Assembly: GCA_038749595.1 (NCBI GenBank)
Contig: JBCDHW010000011.1
Location: forward strand, 1-64,000
DNA length: 64,000 nt
Reading direction: 5' to 3'
Source of the DNA: Parvularcula sp038749595
GTDB taxonomy: Bacteria > Pseudomonadota > Alphaproteobacteria > Caulobacterales > Parvularculaceae
The notes under the pieces were generated by a model. The model saw only the letters and a list, made by a program, of their open reading frames with translations, made no database searches and was not told where the DNA came from. Below, in pieces: positions 52,559 through 61,162 of this stretch. The translations under genes and the position numbers were made by a program. Within the stretch, counting starts at the first letter, position 1. Every line of letters starts with the position of its first letter.

Positions 52559-53512
52559 TTAGAATCGGTAGGAGTGGCGGAGGCGAAGGAGGAACAGCGG
52601 CGTGTTGCTCGGCTCCATTTCCACGTTCCAGATCCGATTGGCTCCGGACCGGGCCGAGAATTTACCCTCGTAAATCCCGTAACCGTCCGCTTCGAGGAGG
52701 ATCCAAAGTTCAGCGCTGCCATCCGCGCCCGGCACCACCGTTTCGATCCGCAATTCGCCGTCGGAATAAGCCATCCGCGCACCGGAGTTGCGGAAGATGT
52801 TATACGTTGTGCCCGTTTCCTTGTTCCAGATCTTCCCAGCAAGGCGGCCACGACGGACCATCGTTTGCACGTCGTCTTTCAGACCATTCGGGAACTCGAC
52901 CTTGATCCGAAGCTGATACTCCGTCGCGCTCCGCGTCGACTGCGCGGCGACCGCCAGCGATGCCGGAATAATCTGAGGCACCAGCGAAGCTTCCTCGCTT
53001 TCCGACGGCGCGCCGTCTCCGGGCGCAGGGGCATCCCCCTCAGCAGGCAGCATGCCGTCGAGCGTATCATCGCCACCTAAGAAGCCGCCATCTTCACCGT
53101 CATCGGAGAAATCGATGGTTTCTTCCATCATCATCAAGCTGTCTTCCATCGGCGCGATGAGCGGTGTGCCCAAATCAGAGGGCGCGAGCGTCACCAGCGT
53201 CGCAAGTGCACCAAACCCTTGGGTAAAGGCGCCTCGCGCCGTCACGGGCTGGAAGAACATCACGGTGCCAGCGCCGACCGCCATCAGCAGCAGCATAATG
53301 CCGTAGAGCGGGACCGTTTCGATACCGAGAAGAGTTGTGACATCAAGCACAGCGCGGTTGATGACATAGAGCGCTGAGGCTTCGCGGTGCTGGAACAGGT
53401 CGACAATCACTGCAACGCCGATGCCAATCGCAGCGGCAATCCCCAGGCCAATAATCTCGACGACTGGAATGTCGCGAGCGGCCGCTTCCATCTTTTTCTG
53501 CGCGTAAGGCAT
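52559..53512 (-). CDS. Membrane protein of unknown function
   Basis: A 317-residue protein that I do not recognise. The N-terminal half has three hydrophobic segments (IIGLGIAAAIGIGVAVIV, VPLYGIMLLLMAVGAGTVMF and FGALATLVTLAP). An acidic Asp/Glu/Gly-rich linker (about residues 130-175) follows. The C-terminal half is strand-rich and probably periplasmic. A TTAA-N7-TTAA box immediately upstream suggests CtrA control. It lies downstream of the YhaN-like gene on the same strand, but its own promoter region makes it likely to be separate. Confidence 0.7.
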   Translation of the reverse strand: MPYAQKKMEAAARDIPVVEIIGLGIAAAIGIGVAVIVDLFQHREASALYVINRAVLDVTTLLGIETVPLYGIMLLLMAVGAGTVMFFQPVTARGAFTQGFGALATLVTLAPSDLGTPLIAPMEDSLMMMEETIDFSDDGEDGGFLGGDDTLDGMLPAEGDAPAPGDGAPSESEEASLVPQIIPASLAVAAQSTRSATEYQLRIKVEFPNGLKDDVQTMVRRGRLAGKIWNKETGTTYNIFRNSGARMAYSDGELRIETVVPGADGSAELWILLEADGYGIYEGKFSARSGANRIWNVEMEPSNTPLFLLRLRHSYRF

Positions 53513-53530
53513 ACCACGTTCCCCAAACCG

Positions 53531-53545
53531 TTAACGTGACCTTAA
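53531..53545 (-). promoter_or_regulatory. CtrA-type box
   Basis: TTAA-CGTGACC-TTAA (seven-base spacer) at 53531-53545, read on either strand, is a full match to the TTAA-N7-TTAA core bound by CtrA. It lies 19 bp upstream of the start of the membrane protein gene at 53512, where CtrA sites normally overlap promoters. Confidence 0.5.
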
Positions 53546-53589
53546 CACAAACTTTCGCGCCGCAAAGCGCTTCGTTCGCTTGTCGGTCG

Positions 53590-56115
53590 TTACGTTTCGG
53601 GGAAGGGCTGCGGCTCAAGCCGGTGCCCACCAAGTCTCGCGAACAGGCGCTCTCGGCAGGTCAAGACGATCACCTGGGTGGCCTCAGCGACCTCGTGCAA
53701 AAGATCAAAGAGCCGCTCCACGCGGTCGTCATCGGCATAGGCAAAAACATCGTCGAGGATGAGCGGAACGGCGCCCCCGGTGTCCGCAGACAGCTTGGCG
53801 AAGGCGAACCGCGTCAGCAGCGCGATCTGCTCTTGGGTTCCCTGCGAAAGCTGGCTGGGGCTGAAGGTTCCCACCATACGTTCAAGCTCTTCGGTCGTCA
53901 GTTTGGCATCGAAACGAATTGAACCATCGCCGTAAAGGTAGCGGACCATGGGCGTCAGGTGCCGGGTGACCGGCGCGAGGGTCGCCTCGCGACGCTTGGC
54001 TTGTTCCGAGCGCACGGTGTCCAGGAGCAGATGCAACGCCGCGCGTTGGCGCTCGAGCCGCTCCGCGGTCTTGCTCGCTGCATCCCGTTTTTCAGCAGCG
54101 GCTTGGCGTTCCTCTTCAGCGCCCGCCCCGAGCAATGTTGACAATGTCGCCTGCGCCCGCGCGAGCTCCACTTCTGCATTCTGCCGCTCCTGACGACGCT
54201 GGTCGATGCTCTCTTTGATCCGCGCGGCCGCCTGGATTTTCGTCTTCGAAGCCGCGGCATCCGTGTTCAACCGCTCAAGCGTCAGGCGGGCAGCACCAAT
54301 CTGATCACGGGCGCGCTCCACTTGGGCATGCAGGTCCTCGCGGGTGGCATGCCGCGTCTCGGCATCACCCAAGCGCGCGACAAGTGCATCGTGTTCAATC
54401 CGCGAGGCGGAGCGCTCGGCCTTTGCTTTCGCCTGCGCCTTTTCAACGGCGATCAAGGCTTCGCGCCGCTGTTTCAGCGCCTCCTCAGCGCGGATGACGG
54501 CACGGTCAGCCGCGTCGGGATCACCATTTTCTCCGCTCCTATCAGGCAGATCGGCGTGCTCCGCTTTAAGCGCATCAATCCCTTCCGGCGCGAGGCGTCG
54601 AAGCTCGCCGATCCGAGCCTCCAGCGAATCTTTGGCGCGGATACGGTCTTGTTCCGCCGCCAAAGCATCTTCGACGGTGTCGGCGTTGACGGATGCCAAA
54701 AGCGCGGCAATCTCTCGATGAGCGAGAGTGAGTGAGGCCGCGGCATCGCCCCGCCGCGGCGCAGAAATGCGGATTTCTGTATCACCAACCAAAAGATGGC
54801 CATCACCGGTAACGGCCGCTTCCTCCCCCGCCGCCAGCATTTGTCCGTCGAGAGAGACGTCGGCACCTGTTACCAACCGCACCAAGGGTGCATCCGCAGC
54901 GATTTGAGCCTCCGCTTCAAGCTGTTGGCGCTCCCATCGCTTGAACGCTTTTTGATCGAACGCTGGCGCCTGCGCTTTCTTGCGCAACTCTGCGATATCG
55001 TGAGCGATCGCTTCAGCAGCAGCGATCTGCCGAAGAACGAGGTTTTTCCGCACTGATGCATGGGCCGCTTTTGACTCAGCAGTCGCTTGAGCAAACGCCT
55101 TCTCCGCGGCCGCGTGCTGATCGATAGCCATACTATACCGCTGGCTCAAATCGGTATCCGTTTCGTCAGCCATACCAAGACGTTTAACGAGCGTATTCAG
55201 CGCGTTAAGGTCTGTCTCAAACCTTGTCAGCGCGGCTTTCTTATCGTCTAACTGCTCTTCGAGCCGACGCAGGTTCGCTTCGGTATGACCAAGCCTCTCC
55301 ACGACTTGGCGGGCAGATGCAGCCTCGTCTTCCGCGCGTTGGAGATCGTCGACCAAGCGCCGCTCCTCGTCCGGTTCGGCAAGGCGCTTCAGCTTCCTGC
55401 CGAGGGTTTCGACTTGGTTGGACAGCTCGGCCGCTTCGCGAAGCTTGGCGTCGCTGTCGGCAATCTGCGTCTCCGCTTCGGCAATTGTTTCGTGCGCGTC
55501 CTTTAAAGCGCCGCGTGGTTTTCCGCGTTTGTCTTCGATCCGCGCCAGCGCCTCGGCGGCCTTCTCCTCAACGCGCCGCGTGTCGTCGCCGCCGACAATG
55601 TCCGTAACGGCGCTGCCGAGCATTCCTGAAAACGTTTTGACTTGCTCGTCCGAGAAATCGGGCGTCATCCCCTGCCCTTGCGCCAACCACAGCAAGCTCG
55701 GCGCGCCCGCTTCGGCGCGATCGGTTCCAAAAAGCTCCGTCAGCTTCAGTTCCGCATCGCTGCCTTTCAACACCGCTGGCAGCACGGCTGATGACAGCTC
55801 AGCCAGCGTTGCTTTCCTTCCAAAGGCAAAGCGCTTTCGCAGAAGAAACGATTTATCAGCAAGGGAAAACGCGACCTCGACGTAAGGATCTGCATCACTC
55901 CCCTGGGTCACCAACGTCTTCGCCCGTGCCGACCGGGCCGGAAGAAACAGCGCCGCTTTCAGCGCATCAAGGATCGTGCTTTTCCCGAACTCGTTGGGGC
56001 GCGCCAACACGTTGAGCCCTGGCGTCAAACCTTCGAGCTGAAGCCCGTCAGGCCCAAAACGCCGAACGTTCCGAAGACGCACGGCATCGACGCGGATCAC
56101 GTCACTGGCGGGCAT
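53590..56115 (-). CDS. YhaN-like SMC-type ATPase
   Basis: An 841-residue ATPase of the YhaN/SbcC type. The N-terminal head has a Walker A of form RPNEFGKST, followed by the usual KAALFLPARSARAKTL. A long coiled coil runs from about residue 195 to 760, with heptads of Ala/Glu/Arg/Leu. The C-terminal head has the signature SQGTQEQIALLTRFAFAKL and Walker B PLILDDVFAYAD. Its start overlaps the upstream nuclease gene by 14 bases. The two would form an SbcCD-like complex for DNA end or hairpin processing. Confidence 0.88.
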   Translation of the reverse strand: MPASDVIRVDAVRLRNVRRFGPDGLQLEGLTPGLNVLARPNEFGKSTILDALKAALFLPARSARAKTLVTQGSDADPYVEVAFSLADKSFLLRKRFAFGRKATLAELSSAVLPAVLKGSDAELKLTELFGTDRAEAGAPSLLWLAQGQGMTPDFSDEQVKTFSGMLGSAVTDIVGGDDTRRVEEKAAEALARIEDKRGKPRGALKDAHETIAEAETQIADSDAKLREAAELSNQVETLGRKLKRLAEPDEERRLVDDLQRAEDEAASARQVVERLGHTEANLRRLEEQLDDKKAALTRFETDLNALNTLVKRLGMADETDTDLSQRYSMAIDQHAAAEKAFAQATAESKAAHASVRKNLVLRQIAAAEAIAHDIAELRKKAQAPAFDQKAFKRWERQQLEAEAQIAADAPLVRLVTGADVSLDGQMLAAGEEAAVTGDGHLLVGDTEIRISAPRRGDAAASLTLAHREIAALLASVNADTVEDALAAEQDRIRAKDSLEARIGELRRLAPEGIDALKAEHADLPDRSGENGDPDAADRAVIRAEEALKQRREALIAVEKAQAKAKAERSASRIEHDALVARLGDAETRHATREDLHAQVERARDQIGAARLTLERLNTDAAASKTKIQAAARIKESIDQRRQERQNAEVELARAQATLSTLLGAGAEEERQAAAEKRDAASKTAERLERQRAALHLLLDTVRSEQAKRREATLAPVTRHLTPMVRYLYGDGSIRFDAKLTTEELERMVGTFSPSQLSQGTQEQIALLTRFAFAKLSADTGGAVPLILDDVFAYADDDRVERLFDLLHEVAEATQVIVLTCRERLFARLGGHRLEPQPFPET

Positions 56116-57193
56116 AAAGGTCGAGGAGATTGAGAGCGTCCAACGCCGCGGGATTGCCGCTTTCCTGCTGGGTCACCAAGGCCTGCGCCACATTGCGGAG
56201 CGCGCCCTCCCCCAGCAAATCCGCCAAGTCTTGCTCAGCGGTGACGACATCAAGAGCGTCGTCGGACCAAGCGAGATGCGCAAAGCTTTGGGCCTGCTCT
56301 GCGAGGAACGTCTCCCACGCACGCTTTTCCGAGAACCTTGCGTTGCCCGAGAGGCTGAGGTTCAGCAATGTTCGGTCATGGTCCACGCCGGTGGGCAAAA
56401 CCGCGTCTAAGCTTGGTTCACTTTGCTGTTCCGGATGCAAAACGATATCGACTTTGAGCCAGTCAAAACCACCAACACGGATCGTCTCCGGCGCATCCGC
56501 ATTCTCGGTATCCACCAAGAGCACTTGGCCCCGCTCGTTGTTCCGGAAGCTGTCTGGCTCCGGGGTTCCCGAATAAAACGCCCGCGGCCCGGCACGCTTG
56601 GTTCCATGCCAATCACCCAAAGCGAGGTAGGCTAGAGACGATCGGTCGGAGCGATCGCTTGGGATCAAAGCGCGCGGGTCGGGATCAGATCCAAACCCCT
56701 GAACGCTGCCGTGCGCGAGACCAATCAGAACCTCCGCTGAAACGTTTGGGCTCTCAAACCATGCCGTTAAATCGCGATTTGGGTGCTTCGATGTCCACGG
56801 CGCGGGGAGGATTGCCACCTCGTCCTCGACCATCACCGGCCTGGGCTCGAGCAGGGGGTGAACGTTGTTCGGGATCCCCATCTCACTTAGCCTCTGCCAA
56901 AGACTGTTGGGCCCTGAGGGGTCGTGGTTCCCCGGCAGCAGCCACCAATAGATGTCCTTGGCCTTGCTCAACCGATCGAGCGTCCGGCGCAGCACACGGT
57001 CGGCGGGCTGCACATGGTCGAACACATCGCCAGCGACCAACACGTGGGTCACACTTGCGGTGCGGGCGGTCTCAGCGATCCTGTCGATCACCGCATAGCG
57101 CTCTTCCTGCAGGCGAAATTTCGTTTCGTCCTCGAAATTGCCGAATGGCTTCCCTATTTGCCAGTCCGCCGTATGGATAAACCGAAAGCGCAT
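56102..57193 (-). CDS. SbcD/YhaO-like nuclease
   Basis: A 363-residue metallophosphoesterase of the SbcD/Mre11 type, YhaO branch. Metal-binding motifs are HTADWQIGKPFG at residues 7-18, VAGDVFDH, LLPGNHD, LAHGS and LGDWHG. The C-terminal part after residue 280 is a poorly conserved capping region. It is the nuclease partner of the YhaN-like ATPase that follows. Its ATG shares one base with the TGA stop of repA (TGATG), so it is translated right after repA. Confidence 0.9.
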   Translation of the reverse strand: MRFRFIHTADWQIGKPFGNFEDETKFRLQEERYAVIDRIAETARTASVTHVLVAGDVFDHVQPADRVLRRTLDRLSKAKDIYWWLLPGNHDPSGPNSLWQRLSEMGIPNNVHPLLEPRPVMVEDEVAILPAPWTSKHPNRDLTAWFESPNVSAEVLIGLAHGSVQGFGSDPDPRALIPSDRSDRSSLAYLALGDWHGTKRAGPRAFYSGTPEPDSFRNNERGQVLLVDTENADAPETIRVGGFDWLKVDIVLHPEQQSEPSLDAVLPTGVDHDRTLLNLSLSGNARFSEKRAWETFLAEQAQSFAHLAWSDDALDVVTAEQDLADLLGEGALRNVAQALVTQQESGNPAALDALNLLDLYARQ

Positions 57194-58320
57194 CAGTTGG
57201 GCAGAGGATTGCGCTTTGCGTAGGTGGTGAAGAACGCGAGGAAGGCGGCATCAGGACGACGCGGCGCCTCTTTTCTTTCGGCCCACCGGCGCCATTCGTC
57301 GAGAACGGCGTACTTATCGTACCCCGGAAACAGCTTTGCCGCGCGTTCCAGCGCATGGGGTGACACATCGAGATCAGCTGGCGCGGCCGGAGCTGAAATC
57401 CTGGGCTGCTCGACAATGTCGACAGGCGGCTCAATGGTCACTTGCCGCCGCTCTGGACGCGCCCGTCCTTTTGGTCGGAACACGACCATGGGGTTTCGTT
57501 TTGATACCGTAACATTGAAACCGGACGCGTTAATCAAGCGCGCGCCGTCGGACTGGGGATCGTCGACGACGAAGAGATCGTATTCAGGGATCGGCTGTCG
57601 GCTTTCCACGTCACGCAGCGCTGCTTTGAACTTGGCCGGGCGATCCTCCGACCCGACTTTCTTCTGAAGTTTGCCAAGCCCAATGTGAAAGAAGCGCTGC
57701 TGCCCGCAATGAACCCGTGCCAACTCATAAAGCCGGCGTTCAATCGGAGACAATTGGAAGTAGTTGGAATCGTAGGTCAGGATCTTCTGGTCTTTGATGA
57801 TCGCGCGATAGAGCCAGTCGCAGAGGCGCACCTTCACCCGGCTCAGCCGTTTGGTGCCATCCGCGTTCTTCGTGTAGCTCATCTTCGCTTCAGAAACCCA
57901 GGAGAAGAACCCGTCTTCGCCTTCGCCGCCCGCCTCGATGTTGGTTTTGATCTGGGTCCCTTGCAAACGTTCAAGCGCACCGTGAATGCGTTGATAGCTT
58001 CGGGCCGAACGGTTTCCGCCGATGACCCTAATGAAGTCGTGGGCGGTGAAACTGTACTCTTGGCTTGGGGTTTGTTGTCGTTTCATCTGCGAAACGAGTA
58101 AGCTCGCGATGTAGAGAAGGATCTCTTTGTCATAGATTGTCGCGACGCCCGTCTGGCTCGGACGCACTTCGATCGAGACGAAATCGTCGGCGTAGGTAAT
58201 CGGCTGCATACGCCGGCCTTTGGAAAGCGCGAAGAAAGGGAACGCCATCACCGAGCGCTCACCCTTCACATGCCCGTGGAGGGGGCTGTCCAACTCAACA
58301 AGGCTCAATTGTTCTGACAC
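57193..58320 (-). CDS. repA: Plasmid replication initiator RepA (RPA)
   Basis: A 375-residue plasmid replication initiator of the RPA (RepA) family. Recognisable features are the MAFPFFALSKGRR block near residue 25, TYADDFVSIEVRPSQTGVATIYDKEILLYIASL, the YSFTAHDFIRVIGG stretch and the winged-helix-like FQLSPIERRLYELARVHCGQ. The C-terminal third is variable. The GTG start follows AAGGAG. Immediately upstream is an iteron region, where the protein would bind. It is coupled to the nuclease genes, which is unusual for such an initiator. Confidence 0.92.
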   Translation of the reverse strand: MSEQLSLVELDSPLHGHVKGERSVMAFPFFALSKGRRMQPITYADDFVSIEVRPSQTGVATIYDKEILLYIASLLVSQMKRQQTPSQEYSFTAHDFIRVIGGNRSARSYQRIHGALERLQGTQIKTNIEAGGEGEDGFFSWVSEAKMSYTKNADGTKRLSRVKVRLCDWLYRAIIKDQKILTYDSNYFQLSPIERRLYELARVHCGQQRFFHIGLGKLQKKVGSEDRPAKFKAALRDVESRQPIPEYDLFVVDDPQSDGARLINASGFNVTVSKRNPMVVFRPKGRARPERRQVTIEPPVDIVEQPRISAPAAPADLDVSPHALERAAKLFPGYDKYAVLDEWRRWAERKEAPRRPDAAFLAFFTTYAKRNPLPN

Positions 58321-58478
58321 AGCTACGCTCCTTAAGCGCCTCGACGCGCCATCCGATCACAGGCCATCAGAGAGTCCACGATTCGAGTTCGTGCAAACGG
58401 GGATTCATCCCCAATAGCACGAGGATTTCTCCCCGAAGCGCATCAGCGCACGGTCGGGAGGCCCTGGATTCCCTCGGT

Positions 58479-58844
58479 TTCGTCCTTTCGCGGACAATGG
58501 CCTGAGCATCATCGTGCTTTCAGGGACGTTTGCGTTCTATCGTCCGCGAAAGCACGAATCTGGCCGGGCGCGCTCTAGCGTCTCTTCGAATCGCGGGGGC
58601 ACAGAGCCGCAGAAAACCCCTTTTCTTTCGGAAAACCGCAGCGGAGCTGCTGTTATTTGGATTATATGGTTATTAAATTAGAGGGAAACGAAGTCATTGA
58701 ACAGAAACAGTAAAACAATGATTTTGAGCCCCGAAACCACGACTCTTTGTCCCTAATCACACGATGTCATAGGCCGTGAAAACACGACTGCTGGACCGCG
58801 AAACCACGAGCGCGATCCCGTGGCCTGCCCCGTGAAAACACGAA
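58479..58844. repeat. Iteron cluster, RepA binding sites
   Basis: Seven 16-bp copies of the consensus TCC(G/C)(C/T)GAAANCACGA, each differing at one to three positions. They are at 58479-58494 and 58511-58526 (minus orientation), and at 58543-58558, 58728-58743, 58773-58788, 58795-58810 and 58829-58844 (plus). A degenerate copy at 58750-58765 matches less well. The last four are spaced by roughly whole helical turns. These are probably the RepA binding sites. Confidence 0.8.
58650..58715. other. AT-rich unwinding-type segment
   Basis: A strikingly AT-rich stretch (TTATTTGG, then TTATTAAATTAGAGGG and on to AAAACAATGATTTTG) in otherwise GC-rich DNA, next to the iterons. It is the likely site of strand opening. 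Confidence 0.6.
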
Positions 58845-58929
58845 CGTCTCCCACCGAGTGATGCGGGTGCTTGCATCTGCTGCGGAAATCGGCACTGTCC
58901 TCAAAATTCCGCCGCGAAGGAGATGAGTC

Positions 58930-60135
58930 GTGCAAAGCGACGATAATGAGCAACGCCACAGCGGCGCACGCGCCACGCTTTCATCGATAGGCCAATTGGT
59001 GACAACCGCCGACGGTATCCTCGATTCGATGCGCGGTATGGCCGAGGAACGTCTGGATGAGGCGGGGCCCCGGCGTTACCGCATGACGGAGGCAGCGCAG
59101 CTTGTGGGCCGCTCGGTCGACGCGATCCGGCGGGCGGAGGCAGCGGGCGATCTTCCCGCACCGCAACTGCGCAGCTCAGGACAGCGGGCGGGATACACCC
59201 TCGCCGATGTGAACCGCATGCGCGCCCATTTCGGCACCAGGCCGAGCCGCGATCCAGCCGATCCTCCCGTGGTCCTCGCCGTCCAGAACTTCAAAGGCGG
59301 CGTCGGTAAAAGCACGATTTCGGCGCACGCAGCGCAATACTTTGCCGAGCGCGGGTACCGTGTCTTGATCGTCGACACAGACAGCCAGGCATCGACAACC
59401 GCCTTGTTCGGTTTTAATCCAGACGCTGATATCGATACCGAAACGACATTGTTGCCGTATCTCATTGCCGATCGATCGGATGGCATCGGCTATGCCATCC
59501 GCCCCACCCGCTGGGATGGACTTGATCTCGTTCCGGCAAATCTCGGGCTCTATTCGGCAGAATACATTCTCTCCCAACAAGTGAAAGGCGACGTTGCCCG
59601 GTTGTCACGCTTAAAGGGGGGCCTGCTTGAGGCCGCTGCCTCTTATGACGTTGTGATTATCGACCCCCCGCCTGCGCTCGGGATGATATCCCTCTCGGTA
59701 CTCCAGGCGGCGACGGCGATCCTGATACCAACCCCGCCGAATTCCATCGATTTCGCGTCGACTGCGGCGTATCTTGCGATGCTCGAAGAGGTGGTTGAGG
59801 CGCTCAACAACCAAACCCAGGAACCCGTAGCCTACAGTTTCGTGTCATTACTGGCGACAAAGGTTGTCGAGCAAAAAGGCGCCCATGAGGTGATGCGCGA
59901 CGTGATGGGGCGCGCCTTCTCGGGTTCCATCTTGCCGACAGCGCTTTTGGATTCCGCTGAGTTCGATACGGCTTCGGTGGAGATGCGGACGGTTTTCGAA
60001 GCGAGCGGTGGACAGTCTCGGACGGCACGGCGGTGCCGCAACAACCTGCTTGCGGTGATGGGCGATCTGGAGGTGAAGATCCGTCAGACCTGGCCGTCAC
60101 ACCGCGCAAAGTTACGTCAGGAGGGAATCGCCTGA
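58930..60135 (+). CDS. parA: ParA with N-terminal HTH
   Basis: A 401-residue plasmid partition ATPase. The first 100 residues include a MerR-like DNA-binding segment (YRMTEAAQLVGRSVDAIRR at residues 49-67), used for autoregulation in type Ia partition systems. The deviant Walker A KGGVGKST (near residue 118) is followed by IVDTDSQASTT and IDPPPALG. The GTG start follows AAGGAG. It faces away from repA and is followed 46 bp later by parB. Confidence 0.93.
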   Translation: MQSDDNEQRHSGARATLSSIGQLVTTADGILDSMRGMAEERLDEAGPRRYRMTEAAQLVGRSVDAIRRAEAAGDLPAPQLRSSGQRAGYTLADVNRMRAHFGTRPSRDPADPPVVLAVQNFKGGVGKSTISAHAAQYFAERGYRVLIVDTDSQASTTALFGFNPDADIDTETTLLPYLIADRSDGIGYAIRPTRWDGLDLVPANLGLYSAEYILSQQVKGDVARLSRLKGGLLEAAASYDVVIIDPPPALGMISLSVLQAATAILIPTPPNSIDFASTAAYLAMLEEVVEALNNQTQEPVAYSFVSLLATKVVEQKGAHEVMRDVMGRAFSGSILPTALLDSAEFDTASVEMRTVFEASGGQSRTARRCRNNLLAVMGDLEVKIRQTWPSHRAKLRQEGIA

Positions 60136-60136
60136 A

Positions 60137-60181
60137 CGTGTACATGTGCACACACCGAGTTGAGCGTGCACGTGTGCACGC
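60137..60181. repeat. Palindromes between parA and parB
   Basis: Two related inverted repeats in the 46-bp parA-parB gap. One is GTGTACAT/GTGCACAC at 60138-60153 (two mismatches). The other is GCGTGCAC-GT-GTGCACGC at 60164-60181 (perfect eight-base arms). Their centres are about 27 bp apart. They are candidates for a parS centromere or a ParA operator. Confidence 0.65.
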
Positions 60182-60196
60182 ATGAGGAGAGAGGCC

Positions 60197-61162
60197 ATGG
60201 CCCGCAAACGCGCACGAATTTTAGCCGATGCGATTAATGCGCGGCTTGAGTCGAACACCGATGAGACGCCGAAACCCCGCAGAGACTACGCCGCGGAGCG
60301 CGGAAGCCTCATCTCCGAAGCCTCCGAAGGTCGGCTCAAGAACGGAAAACTGCGGCTGGTAGACCCCGCGATCTGCAAAATGTGGAGCGGCCATAACCGC
60401 CTTTATGAGCTTCTTTCGCCAGAAAGCTGCGGCGATCTCATCAAATCGATCAAAGCTGTAGGCCGGCAGGAAATGCCCGCGATCGTCAGGCCACTACCAC
60501 CCGGGGAACCCTATCAATTTGAGGTCATTTGCGGCGCGCGTCGCCATTTTGCCGTTTCGCATTTGCGCAATGCCGAACACCGAACCGATATTGAGTACCT
60601 CGTCGACATCCGCGAAATCAGTGACGAAGAAGCTTTCCGCCTTTCTGATCTCGAAAATCGCGAACGCGAGGATATTTCCGACTACGAACGCTCGCGCGAT
60701 TACGGGCGCGCGCTGCTGGCTTATTACAATAACAACAGAGCCTTGATGGCCGAGCGGCTGGGCGTGGATCGCACGTGGCTCAGCCGCTATCTCCGCATCG
60801 GCGAACTCCCCCCTGAAATCATTGGCGCTTATACGGATGTCCGCGAAATCGGCATTCGCCATGCCGCTGAATTATCACCCCTTCTCGGCGGAGACCGCGA
60901 CACCGCGATCCGGCAGGAGGCGGAAGCCATCACACGAGAAAAAAAGAGCGGGGCAGGGCTTCCGGCGCCAGCAATTTTGAAGCGGCTCAAAACAGCCGGC
61001 CTGAAAGCGCCCACGAAAACCGTTCAAGAGCGTCGCAATCCCGCGGGGAAACTTCTCGTCAGCGCGGAGTGGAAGCCGCGCACCGTCGTGCTCACTGTTC
61101 CGCGCGGCTCGCTCAACGACAAAGACGCTTTATTCGCCGCTTTGCGCGATCTCCTCGACTAA
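60197..61162 (+). CDS. parB: ParB partition protein
   Basis: A 321-residue ParB/RepB-type centromere-binding protein. The nuclease-like fold is visible in LIKSIKAVGRQEMPAIVRPL and the GARRHFAVSHLRN box (GERRxR equivalent). A helix-turn-helix region lies at MAERLGVDRTWLSRYLRIGELPPEI. The ATG at 60197 has AGGAGAGAGG upstream and is preferred over one at 60182, which overlaps the palindrome. The 3' end overlaps the convergent gene by 33 bp. Confidence 0.92.
   Translation: MARKRARILADAINARLESNTDETPKPRRDYAAERGSLISEASEGRLKNGKLRLVDPAICKMWSGHNRLYELLSPESCGDLIKSIKAVGRQEMPAIVRPLPPGEPYQFEVICGARRHFAVSHLRNAEHRTDIEYLVDIREISDEEAFRLSDLENREREDISDYERSRDYGRALLAYYNNNRALMAERLGVDRTWLSRYLRIGELPPEIIGAYTDVREIGIRHAAELSPLLGGDRDTAIRQEAEAITREKKSGAGLPAPAILKRLKTAGLKAPTKTVQERRNPAGKLLVSAEWKPRTVVLTVPRGSLNDKDALFAALRDLLD

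Larger units (their letters stand above)
58321..58929. other. Plasmid-type origin region
   Basis: The 609-bp gap between repA and parA, which are transcribed divergently, has the make-up of an iteron origin. It holds seven iteron copies, an AT-rich segment (58650-58715) and no other gene. No perfect DnaA box was found. The bidirectional initiation point would be expected here. Confidence 0.75.

Noticed and set aside
59300..59316. Iteron-like match in parA (TCGGTAAAAGCACGAT)
   Set aside because: It matches at 13 of 16 positions but encodes the Walker A lysine region; likely coincidental.
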